In this document: positions 36,366 through 46,515 of the stretch, in pieces
Layout of the letters: each line of letters begins with the position of its first letter
Numbering within the stretch: the stretch's first letter is position 1
DNA from: Trichomonas vaginalis G3
Lineage: Eukaryota > Parabasalia > Trichomonadida > Trichomonadidae
NCBI RefSeq assembly: GCF_026262505.1
Contig: NC_067203.1
Span: 7,936,001-8,000,000, forward strand
Length of the DNA stretch: 64,000 nucleotides
Direction: 5' to 3'
The notes under the pieces: model-generated
Database searches by the model: none
The model's input: the letters and a program-made list of their open reading frames with translations, nothing else
Told to the model about the DNA's origin: nothing
Position numbers and translations under genes: made by a program

Positions 36366-37883
36366 ATGGATAACACAGATTTAAAAAATTTAATTTATGA
36401 TTTAGTACTTAATCAAAATTTTCTTAGTTATTATGAATTAAAATCATATCTCCAAAAATATAATGAAGATATAACAAGTGATGATATGGAATATTATTAT
36501 CCATATTATAAAAATGAAATTTTGAAATATCATGATAGAATAATTTCTAAAATTAAAGACAAAATTAAAAATAATGAATATACAAAGGGAAAAACTAAAT
36601 CACAACTTAAACAATTGAAAGATTTCAAAAATAAAGTATTAACAGAAGAAGATATTGATGAATTATATAAATTATATAATCCTGAGCCGCAAAAGCCAAA
36701 GGAACAAAAACAAAAGATGCAAAACACCCAGGTCCTTCAGACCATAAATGAAGCACAAGCTTTAATTTATGATTCATTAGTTAAACCATATTCAGCCCGA
36801 GTTTTAAATGAAGATCAACTTTTGGAATTCATCCTTCAACATAAACTCGAAGCGGGAAAGTATATCAAACCTTTATATACAGCATATTTAAAACAAATGA
36901 ATAGAATACATCCAGAATTAATGAAGGGGGGAATGAATTCCAAAACTTCATCATCCAAAATCAAAGCAGATAAAATTAAACCACTTGCAACACCAAAACC
37001 TCCAACGACAGTACCGCCTCCTCCTTCAGTTAATCCTTCATCATTCACTTTATTATATCCATTTCAAACATTAAAGAAACAAAAAGATTTTAAAAAGGGT
37101 TTCAAGATATTAAATAAACCAATTGACCCAAAAATTCAACCGTTAAAGGAAAAATTTAGTCGCCCTTCATTTGCACCATATCCATATTCATACGAAATAG
37201 ATCATTTAGAATATTCAAAAGGAAAAGTTACTTATTTATTTGCCATTAACATTAACACTAGATATTATATTGCATTCCAGTGAAAGGGAAAACAGAACAG
37301 GAAACAAGAAGAGCTATTCAATACTTACTAGATCATGAAAGAGTAGATAATATCAGGGGTGATGGTGATAAAGGATTCAGGCAACTATGGCTCATTATTC
37401 CCACAAATTAATTTTTTCTTTTCATCCTCTCCATATACGTTTCATAATAAAATAGTTGATGCGGTAATGAGAACTCTTAGAGATGCGTTAGGGTTAACGG
37501 TCAGATATACTGGGATGGAAATCATGACTCCATCATACAGCAGTTAGTATATTATTTTAATAATACATGGCATAGAACAATAAACATGAAACCAGTGGAA
37601 ATGAAAAATGATATTTCAAAAGAATGGGAATATATTAGAAAGCAAATGGAAAGGTTGAATGATGTTAAACGTGAACAAATTAATTCGGGGCTCATGAATT
37701 TTAAACAAGGGGATAAAGTTTTGATTCATCTCGATTATGGAAAAACTGATAAATCAATGACAAAAAGAAGACGAAGATTTGACACATAGCTGAATTTGTT
37801 AGATATATTAACGGCAATGCATTAGTTGAAGTTGACAATAAATTAATAGAAATTCCGATTTATTTTATTACCCATTATATTTA
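36366..37883 (+). pseudogene. Polinton B integrase region, broken
   Basis: The first 270 codons are helical, charged and end in a Pro-rich linker (KPPTTVPPPPSVNP); their role is unknown. The rve integrase core then begins with YSYEIDHLEY (first catalytic Asp) and YLFAININTRYYIAF. Downstream phrases (TRRAIQYLLDHERVDNIRGD; FKQGDKVLIHLDYGKT; FVRYINGNALVEVDNKLIEI) match the rest of the core and the SH3/chromo-like end seen in integrases. The frame is not continuous; several breaks. A 19-bp stretch CCCAGGTCCTTCAGACCAT in the first part also occurs in the fibre gene of this element. Confidence 0.7.
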
Positions 37884-38414
37884 AATAATATTTAATTTTT
37901 TTTTATTTCGTAAGAAATGAGTGACAACGAAGCAGTCAAGAGTCCAGACAATGAATATAAAAAGAAACTAAACAGAATTAAATCAAAAATATGCTATTAC
38001 AAAAAAAAGCCACAATGCGGTGGGTGTTGAAAACAATAAACTAATGGAACTGAAAACGATAAGGAAATAATTGAAAAGTTAGAAAACTTACCGTTCAATC
38101 CTTAAACTGAGTGAAAGCAAAAATAAAAGAATTTAATAGAATAAATAAATTGGTTGGAAGAGATGAATTTAATAAAGATGAATTTTTAAAACTCAATCCA
38201 AATTTAATTTTTATTCCTCTTCGACAACATCTCTCTTCCATCATTACTGCATAACCGCATTTTCTCAGTTTTAGTGTTTGTTATTTTTAACATGTTCTTT
38301 GCATCATTTTTATCATTTCCTCCCTTGTTATGATTCGTGGTAAATTTTGAGCTTGTGGGGTATCCATTTATATAAAAATAAAATTTTGTTATCAGTTATT
38401 TTATCGTTAATAGT
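37884..38414. other. decayed coding remnants between integrase and primase-helicase
   Basis: A promoter-like TTTTTTTTATTTCGTAAGAA precedes an ATG at 37918, and the following sequence (MSDNEAVKSPDNEYKKKLNR) reads like the start of a small basic protein that does not stay open. Pieces up to 38390 on either strand are coding-like but unassignable. Confidence 0.4.
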
Positions 38415-38544
38415 TTCAGGTTATTCAATAATTAATTATTTTTGAAGAACTGAAGGTGCTACCATGTTACCATGTGCTACCAGGTTATTTAACTTCTCTG
38501 AAAAAAATGAGACAACATGACATTTAGACAACAACACAGGAGGA
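38415..38544 (+). repeat. inverted repeat arm left of the primase-helicase
   Basis: About 130 bases, from TTCAGGTTATTCAATAATTA through GGTGCTACCATGTTACCATG to GACAACAACACAGGAGGA. The reverse complement lies at 41329-41456, so the two arms bracket the primase-helicase gene. A second, slightly shorter direct copy follows at 38553-38660. Confidence 0.85.
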
Positions 38545-38552
38545 AGGCATTT

Positions 38553-38660
38553 ATGAATTATTTTTGAAGAACTGAAGGTGCTACCATGTTACCATGTGCT
38601 ACCAGGTTATTTAACTTCTCTGAAAAAATGAGACAACATGACATTTAGACAACAACACAG
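38553..38660 (+). repeat. second direct copy of the repeat arm
   Basis: It repeats TGAATTATTTTTGAAGAACT through GACAACAACACAGGA of the preceding copy with almost no change, so the duplication is recent. Confidence 0.8.
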
Positions 38661-38982
38661 GAAATGATTTGTCATGACTTCATCGTAAATGAGTGTAAAT
38701 CAGACAAAAATATATTTTATCGTTAATGTTTACGTTAATGTTTTGTGAAGAATATAGCAACCGTCTGAATTCCGGTGGTTGTTTTTTTATACAAAATTCT
38801 GAGTAAAATAATGTTTAGGGTAGATGGTTAGATCTAACCTCATTTCTAACCTCATTTCTAACCTCATGACATTTAGACAACAACACAGGAAATGATTTGT
38901 CATGACTTCATCGGAATGAGTGTAAATGACCCAAAAATAAAGTTAGTTTTAAAATTATTTTTATTTTTTTATTCCTATATAA
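38661..38982 (+). repeat. composite repeat traces shared with Polinton A and a KilA-N trace
   Basis: It contains CATGACTTCATCGTAAATGA, TTTAGGGTAGATGGTTAGAT and CTAACCTCATTTCTAACCTC, members of the composite repeat family of Polinton A. At about 38748-38803 the sequence GAATATAGCAACCG...GGTTGTTTTTTTATACAAAA parallels the middle of the KilA-N gene of Polinton A (5836-5884), so a KilA-N gene once stood here. The end is the promoter-like TTTTTTATTCCTATATAA before 38983. Confidence 0.6.
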
Positions 38983-39870
38983 ATGACAGCAACAAACAAC
39001 AACAGCAACTTTATCATTTCTGATGAACAAGTTATTGATTCATTAGCTGAGGAATTAGTTGTGGCAGAAACTAAAACCCTCAACGAAAGAATTGGTGAAA
39101 ACAAGATTGATTTACATAACTACCTCAAACATGATGGAGGAAGAGGAAGGAAAACTGGTACAGCTTTATTAGTAAATAAAATTTCAAATTTAACGATTAT
39201 AGATTTGATATCAATAAATCGTACAATGATGAACTTAAAGAAAACAGTTAGAAAAGATATTTTATCAAAAACTTTCGGATAAAGATGTTATCGTTAAAAC
39301 TGCTTCAGGAGGTCTTCACATTTATTGCAACACTAATTTCTTCTATTCAACCTCGAACAGAAATGATTAAATGTTATTCCTGCAATGATTATGATATTGA
39401 TATTCATGACTTCTATGGATGATTCAAAGCGTTCTTTAGTAGTCATGGCTGATTCAAGAGTTCGCAAGAATGCATCAGAACAATCAATACATACTCATTC
39501 ATTCGCGGAAGTTATGATCAACATTAACTAGAACAGTGAATGATATATTAAATGATTTGAATATTAAGGTAAGAGTTGAACAGAAGAACGAAGAAATAAA
39601 AGAGTATAATGAATGAAAACAAAGATGTAAACATTGACGATAAACTAGCTCAAAGCATAGTTGATGGCATCAGTGATTTTGAAGTACATAATGACGGTGG
39701 AAACATGAATTTGGAAAAAGAAGTTACATTATTCACACTGTTTCAAGCAATTAATTCGTTACCTAAATCATTTAATTAATGAAGCATACGATAACGTTTA
39801 TAACTTCTGCAATTTAACAGAAAATGCAAAAAAGTAATTTTGAAAAAGCACGTAGTAATATGCACATTTA
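38983..39870 (+). pseudogene. Polinton B primase (AEP) part of the primase-helicase, broken
   Basis: It begins MTATNNNSNFIISDEQVIDS. Later phrases include VKTASGGLHIYCNTN, the PxSGGxHxY motif of archaeo-eukaryotic primases of the PrimPol and D5 type, and DIDIHDFYG. It leads into the helicase core on the same strand. The frame is not continuous; several breaks. In such viruses primase and helicase are one protein. Confidence 0.6.
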
Positions 39871-41298
39871 ATGACTTCTTCATTTGTTTTGGTGAAGATT
39901 CTAAAACTTTATCAAAAGGAATATTATGATGAATATGTTTTGCCTTTATTACGTAAGCCAAAAATAACATTTGATATAAAACTTGATGACTCGTTTTTGA
40001 TAACAGATATTAGACGCAAGGCTGAAAATCATCAGTATAAAAACAGTTCTGAAGTAATTGAGGATTTATCACGTGTAATCCGTTTTGTAGATTATGGAAA
40101 CAAATACTTCATTCAAAAGGACTATAATATTCATGATAAAATGAATCAAATATCATTCGTTTTTCAATCAAACATGAAAGAGTCACTCAAAATGATTAAA
40201 TTATTTAAAGAAGAAGGTAAAACCATAACAGCATGGGACGTACTACTAAATCAATTATCCTCATTAACCGTTAAGGGTGTTTGCTTTAAATCTGATTCTC
40301 CAGATGTTTTCTCAACGTTTCAAGGTTATAAATACAACATTCTCGAAAAAGTAGATTACTCAAAAATTGAGATGTTTATGAATTTCATTAAAGAAGCCAT
40401 TTGTGATAATAATGATGAAGTGTATAAATACCTTCTCGGTTGGATTGCATCAATGATTCAACATCCTGGAATCAAGAATGAAACAGCAATTATTTTGAAA
40501 GGACTTCAGGGAACAGGTAAAAACAGATTTACAGACATTATTTCTGAACTCCTCGCCGGTTATTCATGTAAAAACATTACTGAAATAGGTGAGCTAACGG
40601 GTAATTTCAATTCAGTAGTTGAGAATAAAATGTTTCTTGTACTTAATGAACTCAAGAATGTAGGTGAAGACAGACTCGCAAACTTCAACGCTTTGAAATC
40701 AATTATTACGGATAATGAGATTAGAATTAATGAAAAGAATCAACCCAGAAGAACTGCTCAGAATGTTGCCAATTTCATTTTCGTAACTAACAACGTCTAC
40801 CCTGTCAAAATTGAAGTTGGAGACAGAAGATACGTAGTTTTAAGAGTTAATGGTAAATTCAAGGGTCAATTTGATTACTTCAAGAATTTGATGAATTCAT
40901 GCACTAAGGAATTTTATGATAATTTACTGACGTATTTTATGCAATATGACCTTTCATCATTTAATGTACGAATCATTCCGATGACTGAAGCCAAACAAGA
41001 TTTAATTGAGTTATCAACAAATCCTTTAGATGTATGGATAAATACACATTATGATGAATTGTGTGCAGGTATGACGTGTGAAAATGCTCTATTCTGCAAA
41101 CCATCAGACATGAAAGACAAGAATTTCCAAATGAGTATTAAGGATAAATGTGATAGGAAACATAGAAGAATAGACGGTAAACAAACATGGTGTTATGTTT
41201 TGAAAGAAGAAATGAAAGGATTATATAAACAGGTTGAACCAAACGATAATGAGGATTCATTTACTGACGATGAAATACCTGTAAATGAGGCAGTATAA
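39871..41298 (+). CDS. Polinton B superfamily 3 helicase core of the primase-helicase
   Basis: An open frame of 475 residues. Walker A is ILKGLQGTGKNRFTDIISEL near residue 210, Walker B NKMFLVLNELKNVG near 255, then VANFIFVTNNVYPVKIEVGD near 305 and DRRYVVLRVNGKF. It aligns throughout the core with the Polinton A helicase (11872-13107), including the LLAGYSCKNITEIGELTGNF and AIIL strands. The C-terminal 70 residues differ from those of A and are acidic at the end. It opens DNA ahead of the polymerase. The gene stands within a pair of inverted repeats. Confidence 0.82.
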   Translation: MTSSFVLVKILKLYQKEYYDEYVLPLLRKPKITFDIKLDDSFLITDIRRKAENHQYKNSSEVIEDLSRVIRFVDYGNKYFIQKDYNIHDKMNQISFVFQSNMKESLKMIKLFKEEGKTITAWDVLLNQLSSLTVKGVCFKSDSPDVFSTFQGYKYNILEKVDYSKIEMFMNFIKEAICDNNDEVYKYLLGWIASMIQHPGIKNETAIILKGLQGTGKNRFTDIISELLAGYSCKNITEIGELTGNFNSVVENKMFLVLNELKNVGEDRLANFNALKSIITDNEIRINEKNQPRRTAQNVANFIFVTNNVYPVKIEVGDRRYVVLRVNGKFKGQFDYFKNLMNSCTKEFYDNLLTYFMQYDLSSFNVRIIPMTEAKQDLIELSTNPLDVWINTHYDELCAGMTCENALFCKPSDMKDKNFQMSIKDKCDRKHRRIDGKQTWCYVLKEEMKGLYKQVEPNDNEDSFTDDEIPVNEAV

Positions 41299-41328
41299 AG
41301 TATGATTTGAATTTATTTTTGCATTAAT

Positions 41329-41456
41329 CCTCCTGTGTTGTTGTCTAAATGTCATGTTGTCTCATTTTTTCAGAGAAGTTAAATAACCTGGTAGCACATG
41401 GTAACATGGTAGCACCTTCAGTTCTTCAAAAATAATTAATTATTGAATAACCTGAA
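41329..41456 (-). repeat. inverted repeat arm right of the primase-helicase
   Basis: Reverse complement of 38415-38544, beginning CCTCCTGTGTTGTTGTCTAA and ending near AATAACCTGAA. It directly follows the stop of the helicase. Confidence 0.85.
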
Positions 41457-41599
41457 AACATGAGACTTTGTCTCCGGACTCTTTGAGTCACTTAACGTAA
41501 ACATTTATTTCCGCAGTTCATTACCTAATTAATTACAGATATAAAATATATTTAGTTCATTCGGTAAGCCTTAACCCAAAGGTCTGGGCTCAAGTGTGT
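41457..41599. other. short spacer
   Basis: AT-rich spacer between the inverted repeat arm and the fibre gene stop; the helicase and fibre genes converge here. I see nothing further in it. Confidence 0.4.
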
Positions 41600-43579
41600 T
41601 TATTGAACTCTATACCATGCGAATACAGTCATAAATGGTGGCATGTATTCTTTACTTTGTCCCGTTGTTTGTGTATATCCTGAAACGAAATGTGTATGGT
41701 TTCCTTCTCCCTGAGTGTCATCCCAGTAACAATTTATAGCAAACTTAACATCATCTTTAACATCATATCCTTGACCTTTTGTCATTCCTGACCAATCCCA
41801 ATATCTATGCTTATGCCAACCTGCTTGAGATGTACTTAAATCTATGTAGTGACTGTGTGCAGGTAAATTTTCACCTGAAATCGTTTTACTTCCCCCTGTT
41901 TCCTTTGAAGAGTTTGCACAATACAAAAACCTGTCAACTATTTGTTCCCATGCACCAACACCAAACATTACTTGAGGACCTCTTGCATCCACAGATGTAT
42001 AAATAGAACCTACTGGGTTCATTAAATCAAACATATGAGATATTATAGGATTGTCTCTTTTGAACTTAAAATATAGTGCAACTATTTCAGGTTTCTTCTG
42101 GTTTGTGTCAGAATATTTTTTATAATATAATCTTATGTTTTCAGGGTAGGTAAAATCTTGACTATAATATTTATTTCTGTCATCTGTATAATAATATACT
42201 ATTCTCGTTTTTTCTATTGCATTATATCTTTTATATCTATAATAATCTAAATATAATGTTAGCTTTTGTTCATCTACACGTGGTGTTCTGTCGTCATCTC
42301 CATAGTCATAATAATATGGTGCTGGAGCTGGGTCAGGCAATGTCATATCTACCATTTCATAAACTCTTAAATATTTCTTTTGTTCGTCTCCATATAAGTT
42401 TAAGTAGCAGTTGTTGTCTAATGGAACTTTAACTTGTGTACCATCATTCTTTTTATAGCTTACATACATTTCATTGTTATTTTTCGGAATGAGTTTACAC
42501 CGTGTACCATTTTTTAAGGAGTGTACAAACTGCCATCTAAAATATTTATTTTCTTCATTGACAGAAAAATCACCAACAATAGTTTCAATATTTTTTGTTC
42601 CTATCAAACTTTGGTATATTTCGTTAACATATGTTTTATCCACCTTCTTCTCTAACTCATCGTTAACATATGTTTTATCCGCCTTCTTCTCTAACTCACT
42701 ATCCACATATGTTTTATCTGCCTTCTTCTCTAACTCATCGTTAACATATGTTTTATCTGCCTTCTTCTCTAACTCATCGTTAACATATGCTTTATCTGCC
42801 TTCTTATTTAACTCACTATCCACATATGTTTTATCCGCCTTCTTCTCTAACTCATCGTTAACATATGTTTTATCTGCCTTCTTATTTAACTCACTATCCA
42901 CATATGTTTTATCCGCCTTCTTCTCTAACTCATCGTTAACATATGTTTTATCTGCCTTCTTATTTAACTCACTATCCACATATGTTTTATCCGCCTTCTT
43001 CTCTAACTCATCGTTAACATATGTTTTATCTGCTTTAAGGTCTAAACATCCTGAAACCCATCCTGTATCAGCTTTAACTTTAAAAGTCTCAAATGTCCAT
43101 TCATGATACCATTCAACCTTTTCTTTAATTTCATTATCTTTTTCATCAACATAAACCAAATTTGCCTTCTTCTCTAACTCATCGTTAACATATTCCTTAT
43201 CCGCCTTCTTCATTATGTCATTTAGGAAACCTTCTATGAATTCCTCATTTAAATTAAATCTTCCAATCTTCAAAACTTTAGGAAATGCATTTAATGCGTA
43301 ATATCTCTGTTCTTCTGGTGGAATTGATGTTATATCATCCGTTATACCTTTAATTTTAGAATTCATAAATAAAATTTCTTTTATATTTGATATCACTGCA
43401 CCACCTTTGCAAACGAATTCGAAATGTTCATTTTTCAATACTATCTCCAAATCTCCATATTTCAACCTTTGCGTTTGTTCTGCCGTCTTTGAATTATATG
43501 CATATGTGGCGTATGTAATGGTCTGAAGGACCTGGGCGCTTTGCGCCTTAAGTTGCTGTGGTTGCTGTTGTTTAATCAT
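41600..43579 (-). CDS. Polinton B fibre protein with repeat shaft and phage-type collar tip
   Basis: A protein of 659 residues. Residues about 150-320 form a shaft of 13-residue units alternating KADKTYVNDELEK and KADKTYVDSELNK, a pattern known from trimeric phage tail fibres. A beta-rich middle part follows, and from about residue 520 a collar-like tip: MNPVGSIYTS, GAWEQIVDRFLYCANSS, GGSKTI, LPAHSHYIDLSTS, GEGNHTH, MPPFMTVFAWYR. It probably trimerises and binds a surface receptor. The tip is about 80-90 percent identical to that of Polinton A and nearly so at the DNA level. The frame is open throughout. The DNA repeats of the shaft are near-identical, so unit number is likely variable. Confidence 0.8.
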   Translation of the reverse strand: MIKQQQPQQLKAQSAQVLQTITYATYAYNSKTAEQTQRLKYGDLEIVLKNEHFEFVCKGGAVISNIKEILFMNSKIKGITDDITSIPPEEQRYYALNAFPKVLKIGRFNLNEEFIEGFLNDIMKKADKEYVNDELEKKANLVYVDEKDNEIKEKVEWYHEWTFETFKVKADTGWVSGCLDLKADKTYVNDELEKKADKTYVDSELNKKADKTYVNDELEKKADKTYVDSELNKKADKTYVNDELEKKADKTYVDSELNKKADKAYVNDELEKKADKTYVNDELEKKADKTYVDSELEKKADKTYVNDELEKKVDKTYVNEIYQSLIGTKNIETIVGDFSVNEENKYFRWQFVHSLKNGTRCKLIPKNNNEMYVSYKKNDGTQVKVPLDNNCYLNLYGDEQKKYLRVYEMVDMTLPDPAPAPYYYDYGDDDRTPRVDEQKLTLYLDYYRYKRYNAIEKTRIVYYYTDDRNKYYSQDFTYPENIRLYYKKYSDTNQKKPEIVALYFKFKRDNPIISHMFDLMNPVGSIYTSVDARGPQVMFGVGAWEQIVDRFLYCANSSKETGGSKTISGENLPAHSHYIDLSTSQAGWHKHRYWDWSGMTKGQGYDVKDDVKFAINCYWDDTQGEGNHTHFVSGYTQTTGQSKEYMPPFMTVFAWYRVQ

Positions 43580-43603
43580 TTATTATGATTTAAAAATAAA
43601 TAT

Positions 43604-44314
43604 TTAATCCGTTATCTCATCAGCTATTTTTTCTATTTGAAATTGCCATAATATTTCATTCATGAATTCTAAATCACAATCAAATAGGTCAGTTATTCTA
43701 AATTTAATATTTGATAAATCTTTTGAATGAAGAATAAATGAATTCCCGGATAATTGAAACGGATATGATAAAGAAAATGTGTTTAAGTTGATGGATAAAA
43801 TGTTTTGTATTGATGGGTAAGAGTTAGGGTCTAATGTTTGATGTGAAAATCTCATTGGGGTATTAACTTTATCACATTTGATTAAAATGAAATTGGAACC
43901 GGTGTCAGAATACAAAACATCCCCAACATCTTTTTCAAAATTTAATATCCCCAACAATGAACGAAAATGAGGAGTACAAAATTTAATTTTCAGCGGAAAT
44001 TTAATAAGGTTATTTATTTCATCAAGTTCAAAAAGTTTATCAGGTTTTGATTTAAAATTTTCTTCATACCATACGATAAATGATTCATTTAAATAACTTA
44101 AAATCATGTTAATATCCCATTTCGCTATCACATTATTTATATACATATCATACGTTTTTTCAAGGTCATCTTTAATAAATGATATATAATCTGAAGGGTC
44201 TAAAAGAATGGGATTAAATTTACCACTCACAGAAACGAGAGTAACATTATAAATTCCGCTAACTGTTAAATTTAATTCACAGCTATTATTCGAAATAATA
44301 TTGATAATTGACAT
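43604..44314 (-). CDS. Polinton B penton-like minor capsid candidate
   Basis: A protein of 236 residues. It is beta-rich from the start (CELNLTVSGIYNVTLVSVSG) and has closing strands LSNIKFRITDLFDCDLEFMN then ILWQFQIEKI. These parallel the end of the Polinton A penton-like protein (LANINLTLVDANFVPVKLLC). This ending is usual in single-jelly-roll pentons of Polintons and virophages. Overall similarity is low. It is next to the fibre gene, as pentons and fibres often are. It overlaps the divergent neighbour's longer frame at the start, so that neighbour is taken to begin at 44336. Confidence 0.55.
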   Translation of the reverse strand: MSIINIISNNSCELNLTVSGIYNVTLVSVSGKFNPILLDPSDYISFIKDDLEKTYDMYINNVIAKWDINMILSYLNESFIVWYEENFKSKPDKLFELDEINNLIKFPLKIKFCTPHFRSLLGILNFEKDVGDVLYSDTGSNFILIKCDKVNTPMRFSHQTLDPNSYPSIQNILSINLNTFSLSYPFQLSGNSFILHSKDLSNIKFRITDLFDCDLEFMNEILWQFQIEKIADEITD

Positions 44315-44335
44315 TTTTATTACGAGTAAAAATAT

Positions 44336-44812
44336 GGTAAAGCGTTATTTTCCAGTGATAAATAAAACTAGAATAAGATTACCTCAAGAATTCATAAATT
44401 CAACGAATAAGAAATTCATTCATGTTATAAATTTTAGTGTTTTCAGAAAATATGAGTCAATGTCATATTCATCAACAGGTTATATTTCACTTCATTCAAA
44501 TTTAGTTCAATCAAACCCATATAATGACCATTTCATAAGATTTTCAGATGGTATTAAAAATGTAATTGATAGATTAAAATATGAACAGATTGACAATATC
44601 GAATTTTTGGAATTTTGGTTTAAATATCCGATGGAAAAAAGATTGAAGTTAAAGATAAAGCTGATACTATAACAAAAACAATTACAATGACCGATCCAGA
44701 TAGTGGGGAACAAAAAGAAATAAAACAAACGATAGAAACTGGTGAAAGGTCAATTATTATTGATTATGATTCAAAGGATTATTATTCAATAATGTTAATG
44801 CTTGAATATTAA
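44336..44812 (+). pseudogene. Polinton B protein of unknown function, broken
   Basis: It begins MVKRYFPVINKTRIRLPQEF and continues with beta-rich segments (GYISLHSNLVQSNPYNDHFI). It ends near YDSKDYYSIMLMLEY. The frame is not continuous; about one break. It stands alone on the plus strand within the leftward capsid cluster, in the place where Polinton A has its plus-strand gene at 14548, but the two are not clearly similar. I do not recognise it. Confidence 0.45.
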
Positions 44813-45623
44813 ATAGCCTTAACAAAGAATTTTTCAAGTGATATTTTATATTCATCAACTATTTTATTATAAATATCATTATATGTTAAATGAAGTTCAG
44901 TTGTTGTTCCGTTCTTTGATATCTTAATTGTGCTAATATCCTTTATAGGATTTATTTTTGCAACTGTTCCGCAGCATGAAACCTCATCATCTATGAAAAA
45001 TTGAATCTTAACGTCTGAATCTTGAACATCACAAAGAATGGCGATAATGTGAATTAATGATTCATAAGGTAAAATAATTAAACCGGATTGATCAATTAAA
45101 TTTATTATTGAATCATAATTATTAATTATTATATCACGGTAAATTTTCATTAATTCAGAATTAATGTCTATTTTATATGGGTTCTCGATGTTTGATGAAA
45201 GAGGTGGGGGTATGTTGGATAAGTGGGAATTTCAACAGGTTCTTTACCAGGTTCAGATAAAATGATTGGGTCTCCATTCTCATGGTTTTCTTCATTCTCC
45301 TCATTCTTCGGTAAGTCACGAGTTAATAAATTTGGTTGAGTTGCTGACCTTGTTAATTCAGGGCTAACATTAACTTTAACATTTTGAATAATTCGTGATT
45401 TATCATCATTTACGTTATAACCAACCGTAATCTCTGCTTTTGCGTTAGTGTTCTTTTGACTAGTGAAACGTCTTCTCATTTGTTTAACATCTTTTTGAAG
45501 ACCAGCAACAATATGAACTAATTCTTTCATTCCATCAGGAACTTTCATAGTTCTATTATATGCACCCTTTTTGTTTGTCCCTTGTTTTAATGGAACCTGT
45601 AGAAGATTTGCTATTTCTGTCAT
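44809..45623 (-). pseudogene. Polinton B member of the SCCG structural family, broken
   Basis: The N-terminal part starts [20 protein letters not shown], is basic and polar, and has [20 protein letters not shown]. The C-terminal part carries FFIDDEVSCCGTVAKINPIK and ends LEKFFVKAI. It is homologous to the Polinton A protein at 13951-14529, most clearly around the SCCG motif and its flanking strands. The frame is not continuous; about one break. Its position in the capsid cluster of both elements supports a conserved assembly role. Confidence 0.55.
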
Positions 45624-45663
45624 GTTTAATTATAAATAAAAAATAAAAATTAATTATAAAAAG

Positions 45664-46491
45664 TTAATCAAATTTAACACCTCCTTTATTTAAATCAACT
45701 ATTATTTTTCCATGTTCACCTAATTGCTGATATTGTGTGTAAAGTTCATTAATGCTCATTGGTAAATTCACTTGATAAAGCATAACGTTCAACTGTTGAC
45801 GACTAAACCCACTGAAAATGAAAAGGGTTGATAGATTTGATTTAATGTTTGTGCTTAATGCTTTGAAATATTGAACAGCCATAAAGAATGAACACTGAAT
45901 GTGTCGACATTGAGTTAATAACTGATTAAAATATGATTTCTCGTTTGTTATTAGTTTTGATTTCACTGCATCATCTAGAAAAATGAGTGAATGCAAAAAT
46001 TCTATATCAAAATTTGAAATAGAAAGTGTTTCAAATAATTCATCCCGTTGTTTATCAATAATTTTATCCTTTAATCCTTGCTTCTTGATTGTATTATATA
46101 ATTCTTTATACATTAAAAAGTTTTTTAAATAATCTTCTGCTTCTTCTTGTGATAAATAAATAATTGGAATTTTGATTAAATGCTTTAAAGATTCAAATGT
46201 ATCATCTGAAGGTGAACCTGAACGGTTGATATAAATTAACACGTGTGAATAGGGGGAAGTGTTAGCAATAATGATAATTTGTTTTAATATCGTTAATGTT
46301 TTACCTTTATTTTGTTTACCAATTGCTGCAGTGATTGAATTTAAGTAACATTCAGAATATGGAATTTTCATTAATTTTTCCTTAGATAGAGCATTTCTAT
46401 TATCACTCAATGCTTCATTAATCATATCATCTACGTATGTATTATATACTCCTGCTAATTCTTCATAAGGGGTGGATGAATTTAAATCCAT
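45664..46491 (-). CDS. Polinton B genome-packaging ATPase
   Basis: A protein of 275 residues. Walker A is AAIGKQNKGKTLTILKQIII near residue 55, in an unusual form with GKQNKGKT in place of GxxGSGKT. Walker B is FLHSLIFLDDAVKSKL near residue 165, followed by the strand HIQCSFFMAVQYFKALS and the sensor-like LSTLFIFSGFS. The order of motifs and the length match packaging ATPases of the FtsK/A32 type, including that of Polinton A, although sequence identity is low. It stands between the SCCG gene and the major capsid gene, a common place in this group. Confidence 0.75.
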   Translation of the reverse strand: MDLNSSTPYEELAGVYNTYVDDMINEALSDNRNALSKEKLMKIPYSECYLNSITAAIGKQNKGKTLTILKQIIIIANTSPYSHVLIYINRSGSPSDDTFESLKHLIKIPIIYLSQEEAEDYLKNFLMYKELYNTIKKQGLKDKIIDKQRDELFETLSISNFDIEFLHSLIFLDDAVKSKLITNEKSYFNQLLTQCRHIQCSFFMAVQYFKALSTNIKSNLSTLFIFSGFSRQQLNVMLYQVNLPMSINELYTQYQQLGEHGKIIVDLNKGGVKFD

Positions 46492-46515
46492 TTAATCAAA
46501 AATAAATTTATAATT

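Noticed and set aside
42217-43106. Plus-strand frames opposite the Polinton B fibre gene
   Set aside because: Repeats of SLSTYVLSAFFSN mirror the shaft repeat of the real minus-strand gene.
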